From: Flavobacterium hydatis
GTDB taxonomy: Bacteria > Bacteroidota > Bacteroidia > Flavobacteriales > Flavobacteriaceae
Assembly (NCBI RefSeq): GCF_000737695.1
Contig: NZ_JPRM01000016.1
Location: 1-64,000 of the forward strand
Direction: 5' to 3'
DNA length: 64,000 bases
Part shown: positions 51,269 through 62,084 of the stretch, in pieces
Position numbering within the stretch: the stretch's first letter is position 1
Layout: the number at the start of each line of letters is the position of its first letter
Translations under genes and position numbers: made by a program
The notes under the pieces: generated by a model
The model's input: the letters and a program-made list of their open reading frames with translations, nothing else
What the model was told of the DNA's origin: nothing
The model's database searches: none

Positions 51269-53650
51269 TTAAAATTTGAAATTATAACTAACAGCAGGAA
51301 CCATTCCGAAAATCGAAGTTTTTACAGCTTCATTGTATCCTGTATCACTATTTTGTCTAAAATTAATAGAGGCAGCATTTTGTCTGTTATATAAGTTATA
51401 AATACTAAATACCCATTCGCCTTTCCAGTTTCTGTCTTTGTTAGATCGAGGAGTTAATGTTGCCGAAATGTCTAAGTGATGGTAAGCAGGTAATCTGTTT
51501 TCATTTCGTAAACCATAACTCGGAACTTTTACACCACGATATTCATAATACCCAGTTGGGTAAGTTACAGGTTGTCCAGATTGTAATGCGAAGTTAGCGC
51601 CAAATGACCATTTCTCGTTTAGTGTATAAGCAGTTGTTACAGCTAGATTATGTAGTTTGTCATAGGCTGAATTGTACCATTGTCCGTTATTAATTCCTGG
51701 TTCGTCTGGAGTTCTTCCCGGAGTTTGTTGTTCAGATTTAGATAAAGTATAAGAAACCCATCCAGTAAGTTTTCCGACATTCTTTTTAACCATTAACTCT
51801 AAACCATAAGAACGCATTCTTCCGTTTAAGATAACTTGTTCAATGGCATCATTTGCAATTAAATCTGCACCATCAATATAGTCCAGTCTATTTTTAATTT
51901 TTTTATAATACGTTTCTACTTCTAGAGAATAATCTCCATCCTTAAAGTTTCTAAAATAACCCAAAGCAACCTGATCCGCAAGTTGTGGTTTAATATACTC
52001 ATCACTCGGCATCCATACATCAAGAGGAGTAGGAGATGAGGTATTAGATATTAATTGTAAATACTGAGCCATTCTGTTATAACTAGCTTTTACAGCTTGG
52101 TCTTCGTCGATTTGATATCCAATAGAAAAACGAGGTTCTAAATTATTATAACTAAACATTGATTTGTTTTTGCCATAATATTCTGTTCCTATAGGAGTTG
52201 CTTTTTCATAAATTTGTTGAGCAGGATTAAAAAGAACAGGATTATTGTTTTCGTAAAGATTAAGAGTCGAAGCTCCTAAACGATAGAACAAACTAAAACG
52301 AAGTCCGTATGAAAGGGTTAATTTCTTAGCAATTTGATTTTCGGCTTCAATATAAATAGCAGGTTCAAAAGCATATTTTTTATCTAATTGATCAGGGTTA
52401 ACACCAGAGGTTACATCTGTTGGTTTTATAGTTCCTGGATTAAATTGATAGTAAATACCATTTAAACCATAATTCAATTTGAATTTATCAGAAATATAAT
52501 TTTTGAAATCATACTTAACGTTGTAATTCTTGATACCAGAATCCCATTTAAATCCTGCTGTATCTAAATCTAGTCCGTAATAATAATCACTGTAAATTAA
52601 AGATAGATTAGAGAATAATTTATCAGAGTATAAATGATTCCAACGCAGGTTGAAAGTAGTGTTACCATACGTATTAGAAAATATTTTACTTATTTTAAAA
52701 ACGTCACGTCCAAAATAACCAGATAAATACAAACTGTTATTATCATTTAATTTATAACTGAATTTAGCATTTAAATCATAAAAATATGCTGAATTGTCTT
52801 TCATATCATCTGTTAGTTTTAAGAACAAATGGGCATAAGAAGCTCTACCACCTATTAAGAACGATCCTTTATCTTTTACTAATGGACCTTCGGCAAGAAG
52901 ACGACTCGAGATTAATCCGATTCCACCATTCATATGGAAATCTTTACTATTCCCGTCTTTTTGATAAATATCCAAAACAGAAGAAGCTCTACCACCGTAA
53001 CGAGCAGGAATTCCGCCTTTGTATAATTTTAAATCTTTAATAGCATCAGGATTAAATACAGAGAAGAAACCAAAAACGTGAGAAGAATTAAAAATAGTAG
53101 CTTCATCAAGAAGAATTAAGTTCTGATCTGCACCACCACCACGTACATTAAAACCTGCTGCACCTTCGCCAGCATTAGTAACACCAGGCAATAATAAAAT
53201 AGATTTTAAAACATCGACTTCACCCATAACAACAGGCATTTTCTTTATTGCCGAAATAGAAAGTTTGTTTACACTCATCTCGGGAGTACGAGTATTTGCT
53301 CTTCCTCTATTATCGGTAATAACTACCTCTTGGAGTTCTTCGCCACCTTCTTTTAAGGAGAAATTATTTTTAACATTTTTTGTCAAAGAAATGGTGCTTT
53401 CAAAAGATTGATACCCAACATAACTTATTTCTACCTGATACTCTCCTTTTGGAGCTGTAATAGAGTAAAAACCATATTCGTTTGTTGTAGTGCCAATTTT
53501 TAATGAAGGGATGTAAATGTTGACTCCGATTAAGGTTTCATTATTTTTAGAGTCAGAAATGGTACCGCTTAGGGTAAATTTTTCTTGTGCGAAAGAAGAA
53601 AAAGCAATGAGAAATACAATAAGAAACGAGCTAACTTTTTTTGTGATCAT
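51269..53650 (-). CDS. TonB-dependent receptor, copy A
   Basis: The protein has 793 residues and the same domain order as copy B: signal peptide ending SSFAQ, CarboxypepD_reg-like domain (YGFYSITAPKGEYQVEISYVGY), plug (PGVTNAGEGAAGFNVRGGGADQ) and beta barrel. Long blocks are identical or nearly so in the two copies, especially in the plug and around the AYHHLDISATL segment. Differences concentrate in some barrel loops. It is the first gene of its operon and has a -7 box at 53701. The substrate is unknown. Confidence 0.92.
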   Translation of the reverse strand: MITKKVSSFLIVFLIAFSSFAQEKFTLSGTISDSKNNETLIGVNIYIPSLKIGTTTNEYGFYSITAPKGEYQVEISYVGYQSFESTISLTKNVKNNFSLKEGGEELQEVVITDNRGRANTRTPEMSVNKLSISAIKKMPVVMGEVDVLKSILLLPGVTNAGEGAAGFNVRGGGADQNLILLDEATIFNSSHVFGFFSVFNPDAIKDLKLYKGGIPARYGGRASSVLDIYQKDGNSKDFHMNGGIGLISSRLLAEGPLVKDKGSFLIGGRASYAHLFLKLTDDMKDNSAYFYDLNAKFSYKLNDNNSLYLSGYFGRDVFKISKIFSNTYGNTTFNLRWNHLYSDKLFSNLSLIYSDYYYGLDLDTAGFKWDSGIKNYNVKYDFKNYISDKFKLNYGLNGIYYQFNPGTIKPTDVTSGVNPDQLDKKYAFEPAIYIEAENQIAKKLTLSYGLRFSLFYRLGASTLNLYENNNPVLFNPAQQIYEKATPIGTEYYGKNKSMFSYNNLEPRFSIGYQIDEDQAVKASYNRMAQYLQLISNTSSPTPLDVWMPSDEYIKPQLADQVALGYFRNFKDGDYSLEVETYYKKIKNRLDYIDGADLIANDAIEQVILNGRMRSYGLELMVKKNVGKLTGWVSYTLSKSEQQTPGRTPDEPGINNGQWYNSAYDKLHNLAVTTAYTLNEKWSFGANFALQSGQPVTYPTGYYEYRGVKVPSYGLRNENRLPAYHHLDISATLTPRSNKDRNWKGEWVFSIYNLYNRQNAASINFRQNSDTGYNEAVKTSIFGMVPAVSYNFKF

Positions 53651-53700
53651 TGTTTAAATTTTGAATTCCCTAGTATGACGGTAGAAGATAGAAAATATTA

Positions 53701-53708
53701 CAAAACTA
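53701..53708 (-). promoter_or_regulatory. -7 box (TAGTTTTG) of TonB receptor copy A
   Basis: TAGTTTTG on the minus strand lies about 50 bases before the start; a T run about 17 bases further upstream is a -33 candidate. It is directly downstream of the icd terminator. Confidence 0.5.
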
Positions 53709-53724
53709 ATGTTAAATATGCGTT

Positions 53725-53757
53725 AAAAAAAAGGCAGCCGTTTCGGGCTGCCTTTAA
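53725..53757 (-). terminator. Terminator of icd
   Basis: AAAGGCAGCC and GGGCTGCCTTT form a GC-rich stem with a 5-base loop, followed on the minus strand by eight T. Confidence 0.9.
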
Positions 53758-53778
53758 GGAGAGAAATATAATGAGAAA

Positions 53779-56067
<2,289 letters not shown>

Positions 56068-56082
56068 TCAAAATGAGCGGAG

Positions 56083-56090
56083 CAAATATA
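56083..56090 (-). promoter_or_regulatory. -7 box (TATATTTG) of icd
   Basis: TATATTTG on the minus strand with TTTT about 15 bases further upstream. The implied leader is about 70 bases and holds the small hairpin ATCGC/GCGAT (about 56030-56050) and a run of thirteen A ending at the ATG. Confidence 0.55.
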
Positions 56091-56231
56091 AGAAAAACAG
56101 TCCGAAAACGGTTGCGTTTTTATTAGAATTCCTTAAATTAACAGATTGCCATTTTAAGGAGTTATAATTAACAAATCAATGGTTTTCAAGCCAAAGAATT
56201 ACTGTTTTATCAGTTTGTTTAGAACAAAAAA

Positions 56232-56263
56232 AATCCCGATTCACAAATAATGAATCGGGATCT
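56232..56263 (-). terminator. Terminator of rplS
   Basis: AATCCCGATTCA and TGAATCGGGAT form a perfect stem with a 7-base loop; a T run follows on the minus strand. Confidence 0.9.
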
Positions 56264-56284
56264 TTATGGTAAAGAGATAAAAAA

Positions 56285-56635
56285 TTATCTTCTTTTGTCT
56301 CTAATCTTAGCTTTTTTACCAGTAAGTTCTCTGAAGTAGAAAATTCTAGCTCTACGTACAGCTCCTCTTTTGTTAACCTCAACTTTTTGTAAAGCTGGTA
56401 AGTTAACTGGGAAAATACGCTCAACTCCAATAGCACCAGACATTTTACGAATAGTAAAAGTCTCTGTGTTAGCAGAACCTCTTCTTTGGATAACAACTCC
56501 TTTAAAAAACTGAGTTCTTGTTTTTTCACCCTCTCTAATTTCGTAGTAAACTGTGATAGTATCTCCAGCTCCGAAAACAGGAAAATCTTTTCTTGTAACA
56601 AATTCGTCTTTAACGAATTTCATTAAATCTGCCAT
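56285..56635 (-). CDS. rplS: 50S ribosomal protein L19
   Basis: This 116-residue protein is the normal length for L19, at the interface of the ribosomal subunits. Clear family segments are FGAGDTITVYYEIREGEKTR, GVVIQRRGSANTETFTIRKMSG, VGVERIFPVNLPALQKVEV-type and RRARIFYFRELTGKKAKI. It lies downstream of trmD in the order conserved in most bacteria, but 370 bases of repeat-rich sequence and a separate promoter lie between them. Confidence 0.97.
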   Translation of the reverse strand: MADLMKFVKDEFVTRKDFPVFGAGDTITVYYEIREGEKTRTQFFKGVVIQRRGSANTETFTIRKMSGAIGVERIFPVNLPALQKVEVNKRGAVRRARIFYFRELTGKKAKIRDKRR

Positions 56636-56708
56636 GATATCTTTAAATTATGGTTTTGTAATAGAGTAACATACACGGACTTCGCCAGAGGTTAGTCTAA
56701 TTTGGCTG

Positions 56709-56716
56709 CAAAGATA
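56709..56716 (-). promoter_or_regulatory. -7 box (TATCTTTG) of rplS
   Basis: TATCTTTG followed by CAGCC on the minus strand; the implied leader to the rplS ATG is about 70 bases. The same TATCTTTGCAGCC occurs at trmD. Confidence 0.6.
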
Positions 56717-56754
56717 GAAAAAATGTTTAAAGTTTAAAGTTTTTCTTCTTTAAA

Positions 56755-57000
56755 GTTTACTGTTACAGTGTTCAGTCTCAGTTTTTAGTATTCAGTCTCA
56801 GTTTGCAGTCAGTCAGTTAGTTGCAGTTTACAGTTACAGTATTCATTTTGTAGTGTTTACTCTCAATATTTGGGCGTAAATATAATTTATAGTCTTTACT
56901 CTCAATCCTTAATACGCCAGTTTGTAAACTGTAAACGGCAAACTGAGACTGACTGACTGTAAACTGAGACTGAATACTAAATAAAAACTGAATACTAAAA
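56755..57000. repeat. CAGTCTCAGTTTGCAGTCAGTCAG inverted and tandem repeat block
   Basis: The left half (56760-56850) contains repeated words CAGTCTCAGTTT, CAGTCAGTCAG, CAGTTTACAGTTACAG and AGTATTCAG. The right half (56920-57000) contains their complements in inverted order: CTGTAAACGGCAAACTGAGA, CTGACTGACTGTAAACTGAG, ACTGAATACTAAA. The block could fold into a large hairpin between trmD and rplS. It has no coding potential. Confidence 0.75.
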
Positions 57001-57002
57001 AC

Positions 57003-57683
57003 TTATTTCTCTTCAAGAAGATCAGGACGTCTGTTTTTAGTATGTTCATACGCCATATCTTCCCTCCATTTATCAATTTTAGCAAAGTGACCGCTGGTTA
57101 AAACATCAGGAACTTTCCAACCTTTATAATCGGCAGGACGAGTATATATAGGACCAGACAATAAATTATCCTGAAAACTATCTGTCAAAGCCGAAGTCTC
57201 GTCGCTTAAAACACCAGGAATCAAACGAATCAAAGCATCAGATAAAACCAAAGCCCCCAATTCGCCACCAGATAAAACATAATCGCCAATCGAAATTTCT
57301 TTAGTAATAAAATGATCGCGCACACGCTGATCTACACCTTTATAATGACCACATAAAATAATAATGTTTTCAAGCATCGACATCGTGTTAGCCATTTTCT
57401 GGTTTAGCGTTTCCCCGTCAGGCGACATATAAATAATCTCGTCGTATTCTCTTTCGCTTTTTAAATGCGTGATGCAAGCATCAATTGGCTGAACCGTCAT
57501 AACCATTCCAGCACCACCGCCAAAAGGATAATCATCAACACTCTTCTGTTTATTGGTTGTATAATCGCGTAAATTATGAAAATGAACTTCGACAATTCCC
57601 TTGTCAATAGCACGTTTCATAATCGAAGCTTCAAACGGGCTTCGCAATAACTCAGGTAAAACAGTAATAATATCTATGCGCAT
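57003..57683 (-). CDS. trmD: tRNA (guanine37-N1)-methyltransferase
   Basis: The protein has 226 residues. It methylates G37 of tRNAs to keep the reading frame, using S-adenosylmethionine bound in a trefoil knot. Seen: [20 protein letters not shown], the GGGAGMVM loop, [18 protein letters not shown] and [19 protein letters not shown] (knot and AdoMet site), and the C-terminal [15 protein letters not shown]. The length is normal. In many bacteria it is co-transcribed with rplS; here both have their own promoter box. Confidence 0.96.
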   Translation of the reverse strand: MRIDIITVLPELLRSPFEASIMKRAIDKGIVEVHFHNLRDYTTNKQKSVDDYPFGGGAGMVMTVQPIDACITHLKSEREYDEIIYMSPDGETLNQKMANTMSMLENIIILCGHYKGVDQRVRDHFITKEISIGDYVLSGGELGALVLSDALIRLIPGVLSDETSALTDSFQDNLLSGPIYTRPADYKGWKVPDVLTSGHFAKIDKWREDMAYEHTKNRRPDLLEEK

Positions 57684-57710
57684 TTTTTCTTTTCAAAAGG
57701 TTCTAGGCTG

Positions 57711-57718
57711 CAAAGATA
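57711..57718 (-). promoter_or_regulatory. -7 box (TATCTTTG) of trmD
   Basis: TATCTTTGCAGCC on the minus strand, about 28 bases before the ATG, with TTTC about 16 bases further upstream. Confidence 0.6.
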
Positions 57719-57801
57719 CAAAGTAAATATTTGAGAAATTTAAAGATTTAAAAATTGAAGGATTTAAAGATTTTTGAATTAAGCATGTCACTTTTACATT
57801 T

Positions 57802-57898
57802 CACAATTAAACGATTAGCCAAATCAACATCACATATCTTGCGATTAAACAAATTACCTAATCAGGATGTCACAATTAAACAATTAACCAAATCAACA
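57802..57898. repeat. Direct repeat of CACAATTAAACAATTAACCAAATC
   Basis: Two near-identical units, CACAATTAAACGATTAGCCA... at 57802 and CACAATTAAACAATTAACCA... at 57871, each about 28 bases and both ending in AATCAACA. Between them GCGATTAAACAAATTACC is a degenerate third unit. Further AATTCATAATTAATAATTCACAATTATAAT follows. It lies in the gene-free gap 57719-58101. Confidence 0.6.
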
Positions 57899-57923
57899 AT
57901 TCATAATTAATAATTCACAATTA

Positions 57924-58010
57924 TAATAAGGAGCTATTTCCTGCTGTTCACTATATCTTTTTCTGGCAAAAAGAGCCAGAAAAAGGATGCCGTTTCCATC
58001 AGGGCTAGAC
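57924..58010. repeat. Dispersed CTAGCCCCGATGGGAGCG element, copy 3 (inverted)
   Basis: This is the reverse complement of the elements at 23399 and 44780: AAGGAGCTATTTCCTGCTGT, TATATCTTTTTCTGGCAAAA, AGAGCCAGAAAAAGGATGCCG and ATCAGGGCTAG. The TCTTTTTCTGGC/GCCAGAAAAAGGA arms make a perfect hairpin. Confidence 0.8.
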
Positions 58011-58101
58011 ACATCAGAAATCATGATTTTTGAATGGATATATTATTTTTAATTGTATTTTCGGCTAAAGAAAAACCCTCTATACTATATTGAAAATAAA
58101 A

Positions 58102-58836
58102 ATGAACAGCGATTACACAAAAGATTATATAGAGTTATCTAAAGAGTTTAGAAAATCGAATGCATCAATACAAAGTGTCGAGAAACTTTATGATTTACTT
58201 TATGAATTAGAGAATACCAACAGAACAAAAGAAGAAGATTTAGTTCTTTCAAATATTTACAGCCTGTTAGGATTTCATAAATCAGCTTACGAAGTTTTTA
58301 AAACAATTGCCGATTTAACCAATAGAAAAGAGGCAACCAAAATGTATGTACTGGAAGAAAAATCCAAATCACACAAAAATAACTTCATCATAAAAGATAT
58401 CAGAAAATATCGGGAAAAGAAAGAACAACCCAAACTAGAGATAAGTGATTTTGTAGTATCAAAGAATTATAAAAACCAATTTAAAATCGTTAATAAAGAA
58501 ATCATCATATTTAATAAAACAATTAAAGAAGATACAATTTCAATTCAACTCCCAAGCGAACATATTGAGAATTATTCAAATAAAATAATCAAGTGTATGA
58601 ATTGGTTAAGTGATTGCAAAACAGATTTAATCGATTTTTATAATAGAGAATATAAAGAAGATATAGCAAATAAAGATTGGTACGATACGTTAGTAATTTA
58701 TAACACAAGAATAATTATAGAAGATTCTGGAGTTGTCTTTTGTTCCATTTCAGGAGGAGATGATTTTTATCAAGACCATTTATTAGATATAGAAATAACT
58801 AATGATATAGTAATATCGATGAATTATAATGGGTAA
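58102..58836 (+). CDS. Unknown protein with DUF2262/DUF6985-like C-terminal region
   Basis: The protein has 244 residues from the ATG at 58102 (a TTG at 58090 is also in frame). The N-terminal 90 residues are helical, tetratricopeptide-like (EEDLVLSNIYSLLGFHKSAYEVFKTIADLT). The C-terminal 110 residues are mixed, with WYDTLVIYNTRIIIEDSGVV and GGDDFYQDHLLDIEI, a pattern of the DUF2262/DUF6985 group that often occurs in immunity-like accessory genes. The match is only suggestive. No toxin-like partner is seen next to it. Confidence 0.6.
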   Translation: MNSDYTKDYIELSKEFRKSNASIQSVEKLYDLLYELENTNRTKEEDLVLSNIYSLLGFHKSAYEVFKTIADLTNRKEATKMYVLEEKSKSHKNNFIIKDIRKYREKKEQPKLEISDFVVSKNYKNQFKIVNKEIIIFNKTIKEDTISIQLPSEHIENYSNKIIKCMNWLSDCKTDLIDFYNREYKEDIANKDWYDTLVIYNTRIIIEDSGVVFCSISGGDDFYQDHLLDIEITNDIVISMNYNG

Positions 58837-58872
58837 AAGAAAATATAATTCCAGTAAAAAAAACAACCTTTT

Positions 58873-59739
58873 ATGAAAAAACTAATACTCTTACTATTCC
58901 TGACTATCTGTTCGTGTAATCAGAATAAGGAAGATCAATACTTTGATGCTATAGCAGACAATGATGTGAAGTTATCAAGACCTGTTGAAGGAGAGTGGCT
59001 TTTTACACATAAAGAAAAGGGACAAAGTTTTGAGCAATTTATAAATTCTAGACACGTAGTTCCAACAGATAATTCAAATATTATTTATATAAGACCTATT
59101 GGGAATTTTAATGATTTACAAAAGAAACAAATCGAATTAGTTAGAGAATATCTTGAGATTTTCTTTCAATTAAAAACTAAAACATTAGAAAAATTCTCTA
59201 ATGATATAATCCCTGGTTCAGCCAGACGAATTGGACATGAAGATAATGAACAGTTCTTGGCAGGTTATATTTTAGATAGTGTACTTAAAAAAGAAAAACC
59301 ATTAAATAGAATTGCTTTAATGGCATTAACAGAAGTAGATTTGTTTCCTAAACCTGAATGGAATTACGTTTTTGGGTTAGCATCTTATAGAGATAAAATA
59401 GGAGTAAGTTCCATTTATAGATTACAAGATGAGGTACTAACACCAACTAATTTTGATTTATGTTTATCTCGATTACTAAAAACATGTTCTCACGAAATAG
59501 GACATATGTTCGGATTGTATCATTGTATAACGGCCGATTGTGTCATGAATGGGACAATTAGTTTAGTAGAAACAGACAACAGCACCATTAGGTTATGTTC
59601 AGCTTGTCAGAGAAAATTAAATTCGAGTATAAAGTATGATAATAAGAAAAGATTAATCGAACTAGAAAAATATTTTGAGAAAGTTAAACTCGGCGATGCA
59701 ACACAATTAATGAAGAAAGATCTAGAAAAGATTCAATAA
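58873..59739 (+). CDS. Archaemetzincin-type zinc metalloprotease, lipoprotein
   Basis: The protein has 288 residues. Lipoprotein signal with lipobox ICSC (cysteine near residue 15). The catalytic region is HEIGHMFGLYHC (H207, E208, H211, H217), followed by C218, C223, M225, C242 and C245. This fits the archaemetzincin pattern HEXXHXXGXXHCX4CXM...CXXC, where the cysteines bind a second zinc. Archaemetzincins are usually cytoplasmic and about 180-200 residues; this one has an exported, lipid-anchored form with an extra N-terminal part (about 20-70). Substrate unknown. It is in a run of plus-strand genes with the beta-lactamase-like gene 32 bases downstream. Confidence 0.85.
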   Translation: MKKLILLLFLTICSCNQNKEDQYFDAIADNDVKLSRPVEGEWLFTHKEKGQSFEQFINSRHVVPTDNSNIIYIRPIGNFNDLQKKQIELVREYLEIFFQLKTKTLEKFSNDIIPGSARRIGHEDNEQFLAGYILDSVLKKEKPLNRIALMALTEVDLFPKPEWNYVFGLASYRDKIGVSSIYRLQDEVLTPTNFDLCLSRLLKTCSHEIGHMFGLYHCITADCVMNGTISLVETDNSTIRLCSACQRKLNSSIKYDNKKRLIELEKYFEKVKLGDATQLMKKDLEKIQ

Positions 59740-59771
59740 AAAATAAGCTAATAATAAATAAATAACAAAAA

Positions 59772-60626
59772 ATGAAAACTCCAGCACTAATCCTATCTTT
59801 TTTTTTATTGATAAACCTAAACGCAAGTTGCCAATCTAAAAACAAAGAAAACAAGCCCGAAACTAAAAAAGAAACAGGAAAAGACAAAGAAGTTGTTGTT
59901 GCTGAATTTGGAAAAATCCTCGATAGCTTAAAAGTAAAAGGTTCAATATTAGTTTATGATAGCAATAAAAAGACCTATTATTCTAATGATTTTAATTGGG
60001 CAAAAAGAGGAAATATTCCAGCATCGACATTCAAAATTCCTAATTCGATTATAGCATTAGAGACTGGAGTGGTAAAAAGTGATTCGTCAGTTTTTAAATG
60101 GAATGGAGAAAAACGATGGATGAAAGCTTGGGAACAAGATTTAACACTCAAGCAAGCGTTTAAAGTTTCGTGTGTTCCTTGTTATCAGGAAATCGCAAGA
60201 AAAGTTGGAGTGAAAAGAATGAAAGCCTATCTAAAAAAACTAGATTACAATACAATGGTTTTTGATACCCTGACAATTGATAATTTTTGGTTAGAAGGGA
60301 AATCAAGAATTACTCAATTCCAGCAAATTGATTTCTTAAAAAGATTATATCAGTCTGAATTACCTATTTCTAAAAGAACCGAATCGATAATGAGAGATAT
60401 CATGGAAGTTGAAAAAACGAATGATTATGTTTTAAGAGGAAAAACTGGTTTGTCTAATACTAACGAAATCAGGAATGGTTGGTTTGTAGGTTATTTTGAA
60501 AATAAGAATGGAGTTTACTTTTTTGCAACAAATATAGAACCAACTAAAGAAACTAATCAAGATGATTTTATAGCTATCCGACTTAATGCAACCAAGGCGG
60601 CATTAAAAAATCTTCAAAAAAGATAA
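59772..60626 (+). CDS. Class D beta-lactamase-like lipoprotein
   Basis: The protein has 284 residues. Lipoprotein signal with lipobox NASC (cysteine near residue 20), then a Lys/Glu linker. Motifs of the OXA family in order: S85-T-F-K88 in IPASTFKIPNS (acylated serine and carboxylated lysine), S133-C-V in KVSCVPCYQEIA, YNT (159-161) where YGN is usual, W173-LEG, K224-TG in RGKTGLS, and WFVG. It is therefore likely an active or sensor class D enzyme (beta-lactamase or BlaR1-like fold) that acts on beta-lactams in the periplasm. The YGN change and lipid anchor are unusual. No regulator is adjacent. Confidence 0.88.
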   Translation: MKTPALILSFFLLINLNASCQSKNKENKPETKKETGKDKEVVVAEFGKILDSLKVKGSILVYDSNKKTYYSNDFNWAKRGNIPASTFKIPNSIIALETGVVKSDSSVFKWNGEKRWMKAWEQDLTLKQAFKVSCVPCYQEIARKVGVKRMKAYLKKLDYNTMVFDTLTIDNFWLEGKSRITQFQQIDFLKRLYQSELPISKRTESIMRDIMEVEKTNDYVLRGKTGLSNTNEIRNGWFVGYFENKNGVYFFATNIEPTKETNQDDFIAIRLNATKAALKNLQKR

Positions 60627-60770
60627 GTTTTTGGTCTTCTTTTTGCTAAATATTCAGAATTAACCAGTGAATTTTAGAAGGATTTATTATTTAAAAATAT
60701 TTTTGTTTTATTAAATAAAATACTACTATTTTAGCGAAAAATTAGAAAATTAACTAACCACAAAACCACA

Positions 60771-61451
60771 TTGAAAAAAGTCCTTAAAATTATTGGTAAA
60801 ATACTACTTGCCTTCGTAGCATTTATTTTACTGTATGTTGTTCTCGCATATTCTATTTCGAGAATTACAGTAGAAAGAGAACCAAATACCAAAGAAGAAG
60901 TTACTATTTATATCATGACAAACGGTGTGCATACCGATATTGTAGTTCCAACCCGTAATGAATTTATGGACTGGAGCAAAGAGATAAAGTATGAAAATAC
61001 GATTTCTAAAGATACAACCTATCAATATCTAGCAATGGGTTGGGGAGATAAAGGATTTTATCTAGAAACGCCAAACTGGTCAGACCTTAAAGCATCGACA
61101 GCGCTTAAAGCTGCATCTGGATTAAGTAATACTGCCATACACGCAACCTACTTTTCGAATATAAAAGAAAACGAAAGCTGTAAAAAAATCGTAATCAGTA
61201 AAGAACAATACGTTCGCTTAGCAGATTATATAAAAAACAGTTTCAAGAAAGATGAAAAAGGACAATTTATACACATAATAACAGATCAGAACTACGGAAA
61301 AAGAGATGCTTTTTATGAAGCAACCGGAAGCTATAGTTTGTTACATACCTGTAATACTTGGGCAAATAATGCCTTAAAAGTAAGTGGTCAAAAATGTTGT
61401 TTCTGGACACCGATAGATTCTGCGATTTTTGCGAAATACGAAACCAAATAA
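60771..61451 (+). CDS. TIGR02117/DUF2459 family membrane-anchored protein, TTG start
   Basis: The protein has 226 residues with one N-terminal membrane helix (about 8-28), the rest being periplasmic. Family marks are NGVHTDIVVPTRN, YLAMGWGDKGFYLETPNWSDLK and LLHTCNTWANNALKVSG, the last with a cysteine and conserved asparagines that may be catalytic. TIGR02117 proteins have no proven function. No ATG lies near the start in this frame, so the TTG at 60771 is used. A TATTTTAG box at about 60726-60733 may be its promoter. The next gene starts 1 base after the stop. Confidence 0.8.
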   Translation: MKKVLKIIGKILLAFVAFILLYVVLAYSISRITVEREPNTKEEVTIYIMTNGVHTDIVVPTRNEFMDWSKEIKYENTISKDTTYQYLAMGWGDKGFYLETPNWSDLKASTALKAASGLSNTAIHATYFSNIKENESCKKIVISKEQYVRLADYIKNSFKKDEKGQFIHIITDQNYGKRDAFYEATGSYSLLHTCNTWANNALKVSGQKCCFWTPIDSAIFAKYETK

Positions 61452-61452
61452 A

Positions 61453-62052
61453 ATGGAGCCAGTTACCAAAAAGAATCTTGAAAAAGTAATAGGAGGACTA
61501 TTCCTGATGATTATAAATACTATAATCTGGACATTAATTACTGAGTATAATCTTGAGAATAAAGAGAGAGTTGTAGGAGCTTCATTAGGAATTATAATTT
61601 TAGGCTTTTTGTTTTTTTACTTTCGATTTATAAAGTTTTATAAAAGTATAGTAGATGGTAATGATACTATTAAAACAAAAGAAGAAGAAAAAAAAGACAA
61701 ATGGTTTTTAATAATATTTGGGTTAGAAGCATTAGCAATATTTCTGGTAAAAAATATTTTAGTCAACATAAACCACAATGAATTATTTATTCCTTTTTTC
61801 GCCCTGATTGTTGGATTACACTTTTTTCCATTAGGAAAGTTGTTCAATAGAAAATTCGATTTTTATATCGGAGCCTGGACAACAGTAATTGCAATTGTTG
61901 GTATTTATATAATAATTCAAAAAAACACCACAGTAAATTTTGCTAATGTAATTGTAAGTATTGGTTGCGCAATAGCGACTATTAGTTACGGTACAAAAAT
62001 GATTATCGAAGGGCAAAAAGTAATAGCCAATAGCAAAGTTTCTAAAAAATAA
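61453..62052 (+). CDS. Multi-pass membrane protein of unknown function
   Basis: The protein has 199 residues from the ATG at 61453 (an in-frame ATG at 61429 lies inside the previous gene). About six hydrophobic helices are seen, in pairs, separated by short basic loops (KTKEEEKKDKW). No motif or family is recognised. The start is one base after the stop of the TIGR02117 gene, so the two are translationally coupled, and the product may assist that protein. Confidence 0.7.
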   Translation: MEPVTKKNLEKVIGGLFLMIINTIIWTLITEYNLENKERVVGASLGIIILGFLFFYFRFIKFYKSIVDGNDTIKTKEEEKKDKWFLIIFGLEALAIFLVKNILVNINHNELFIPFFALIVGLHFFPLGKLFNRKFDFYIGAWTTVIAIVGIYIIIQKNTTVNFANVIVSIGCAIATISYGTKMIIEGQKVIANSKVSKK

Positions 62053-62084
62053 TACATTAACTCAACTATAAATTAAACTTAAAA

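Noticed and set aside
46930..53650. Frameshift or broken copy in the duplicated receptor locus
   Set aside because: All four reading frames are complete from signal peptide to the end, so both copies seem functional.
56176..56601. Open frame overlapping rplS in another frame
   Set aside because: It overlaps a certain ribosomal protein gene on the same strand and crosses the terminator; its leucine/glutamate-rich product is an artefact.
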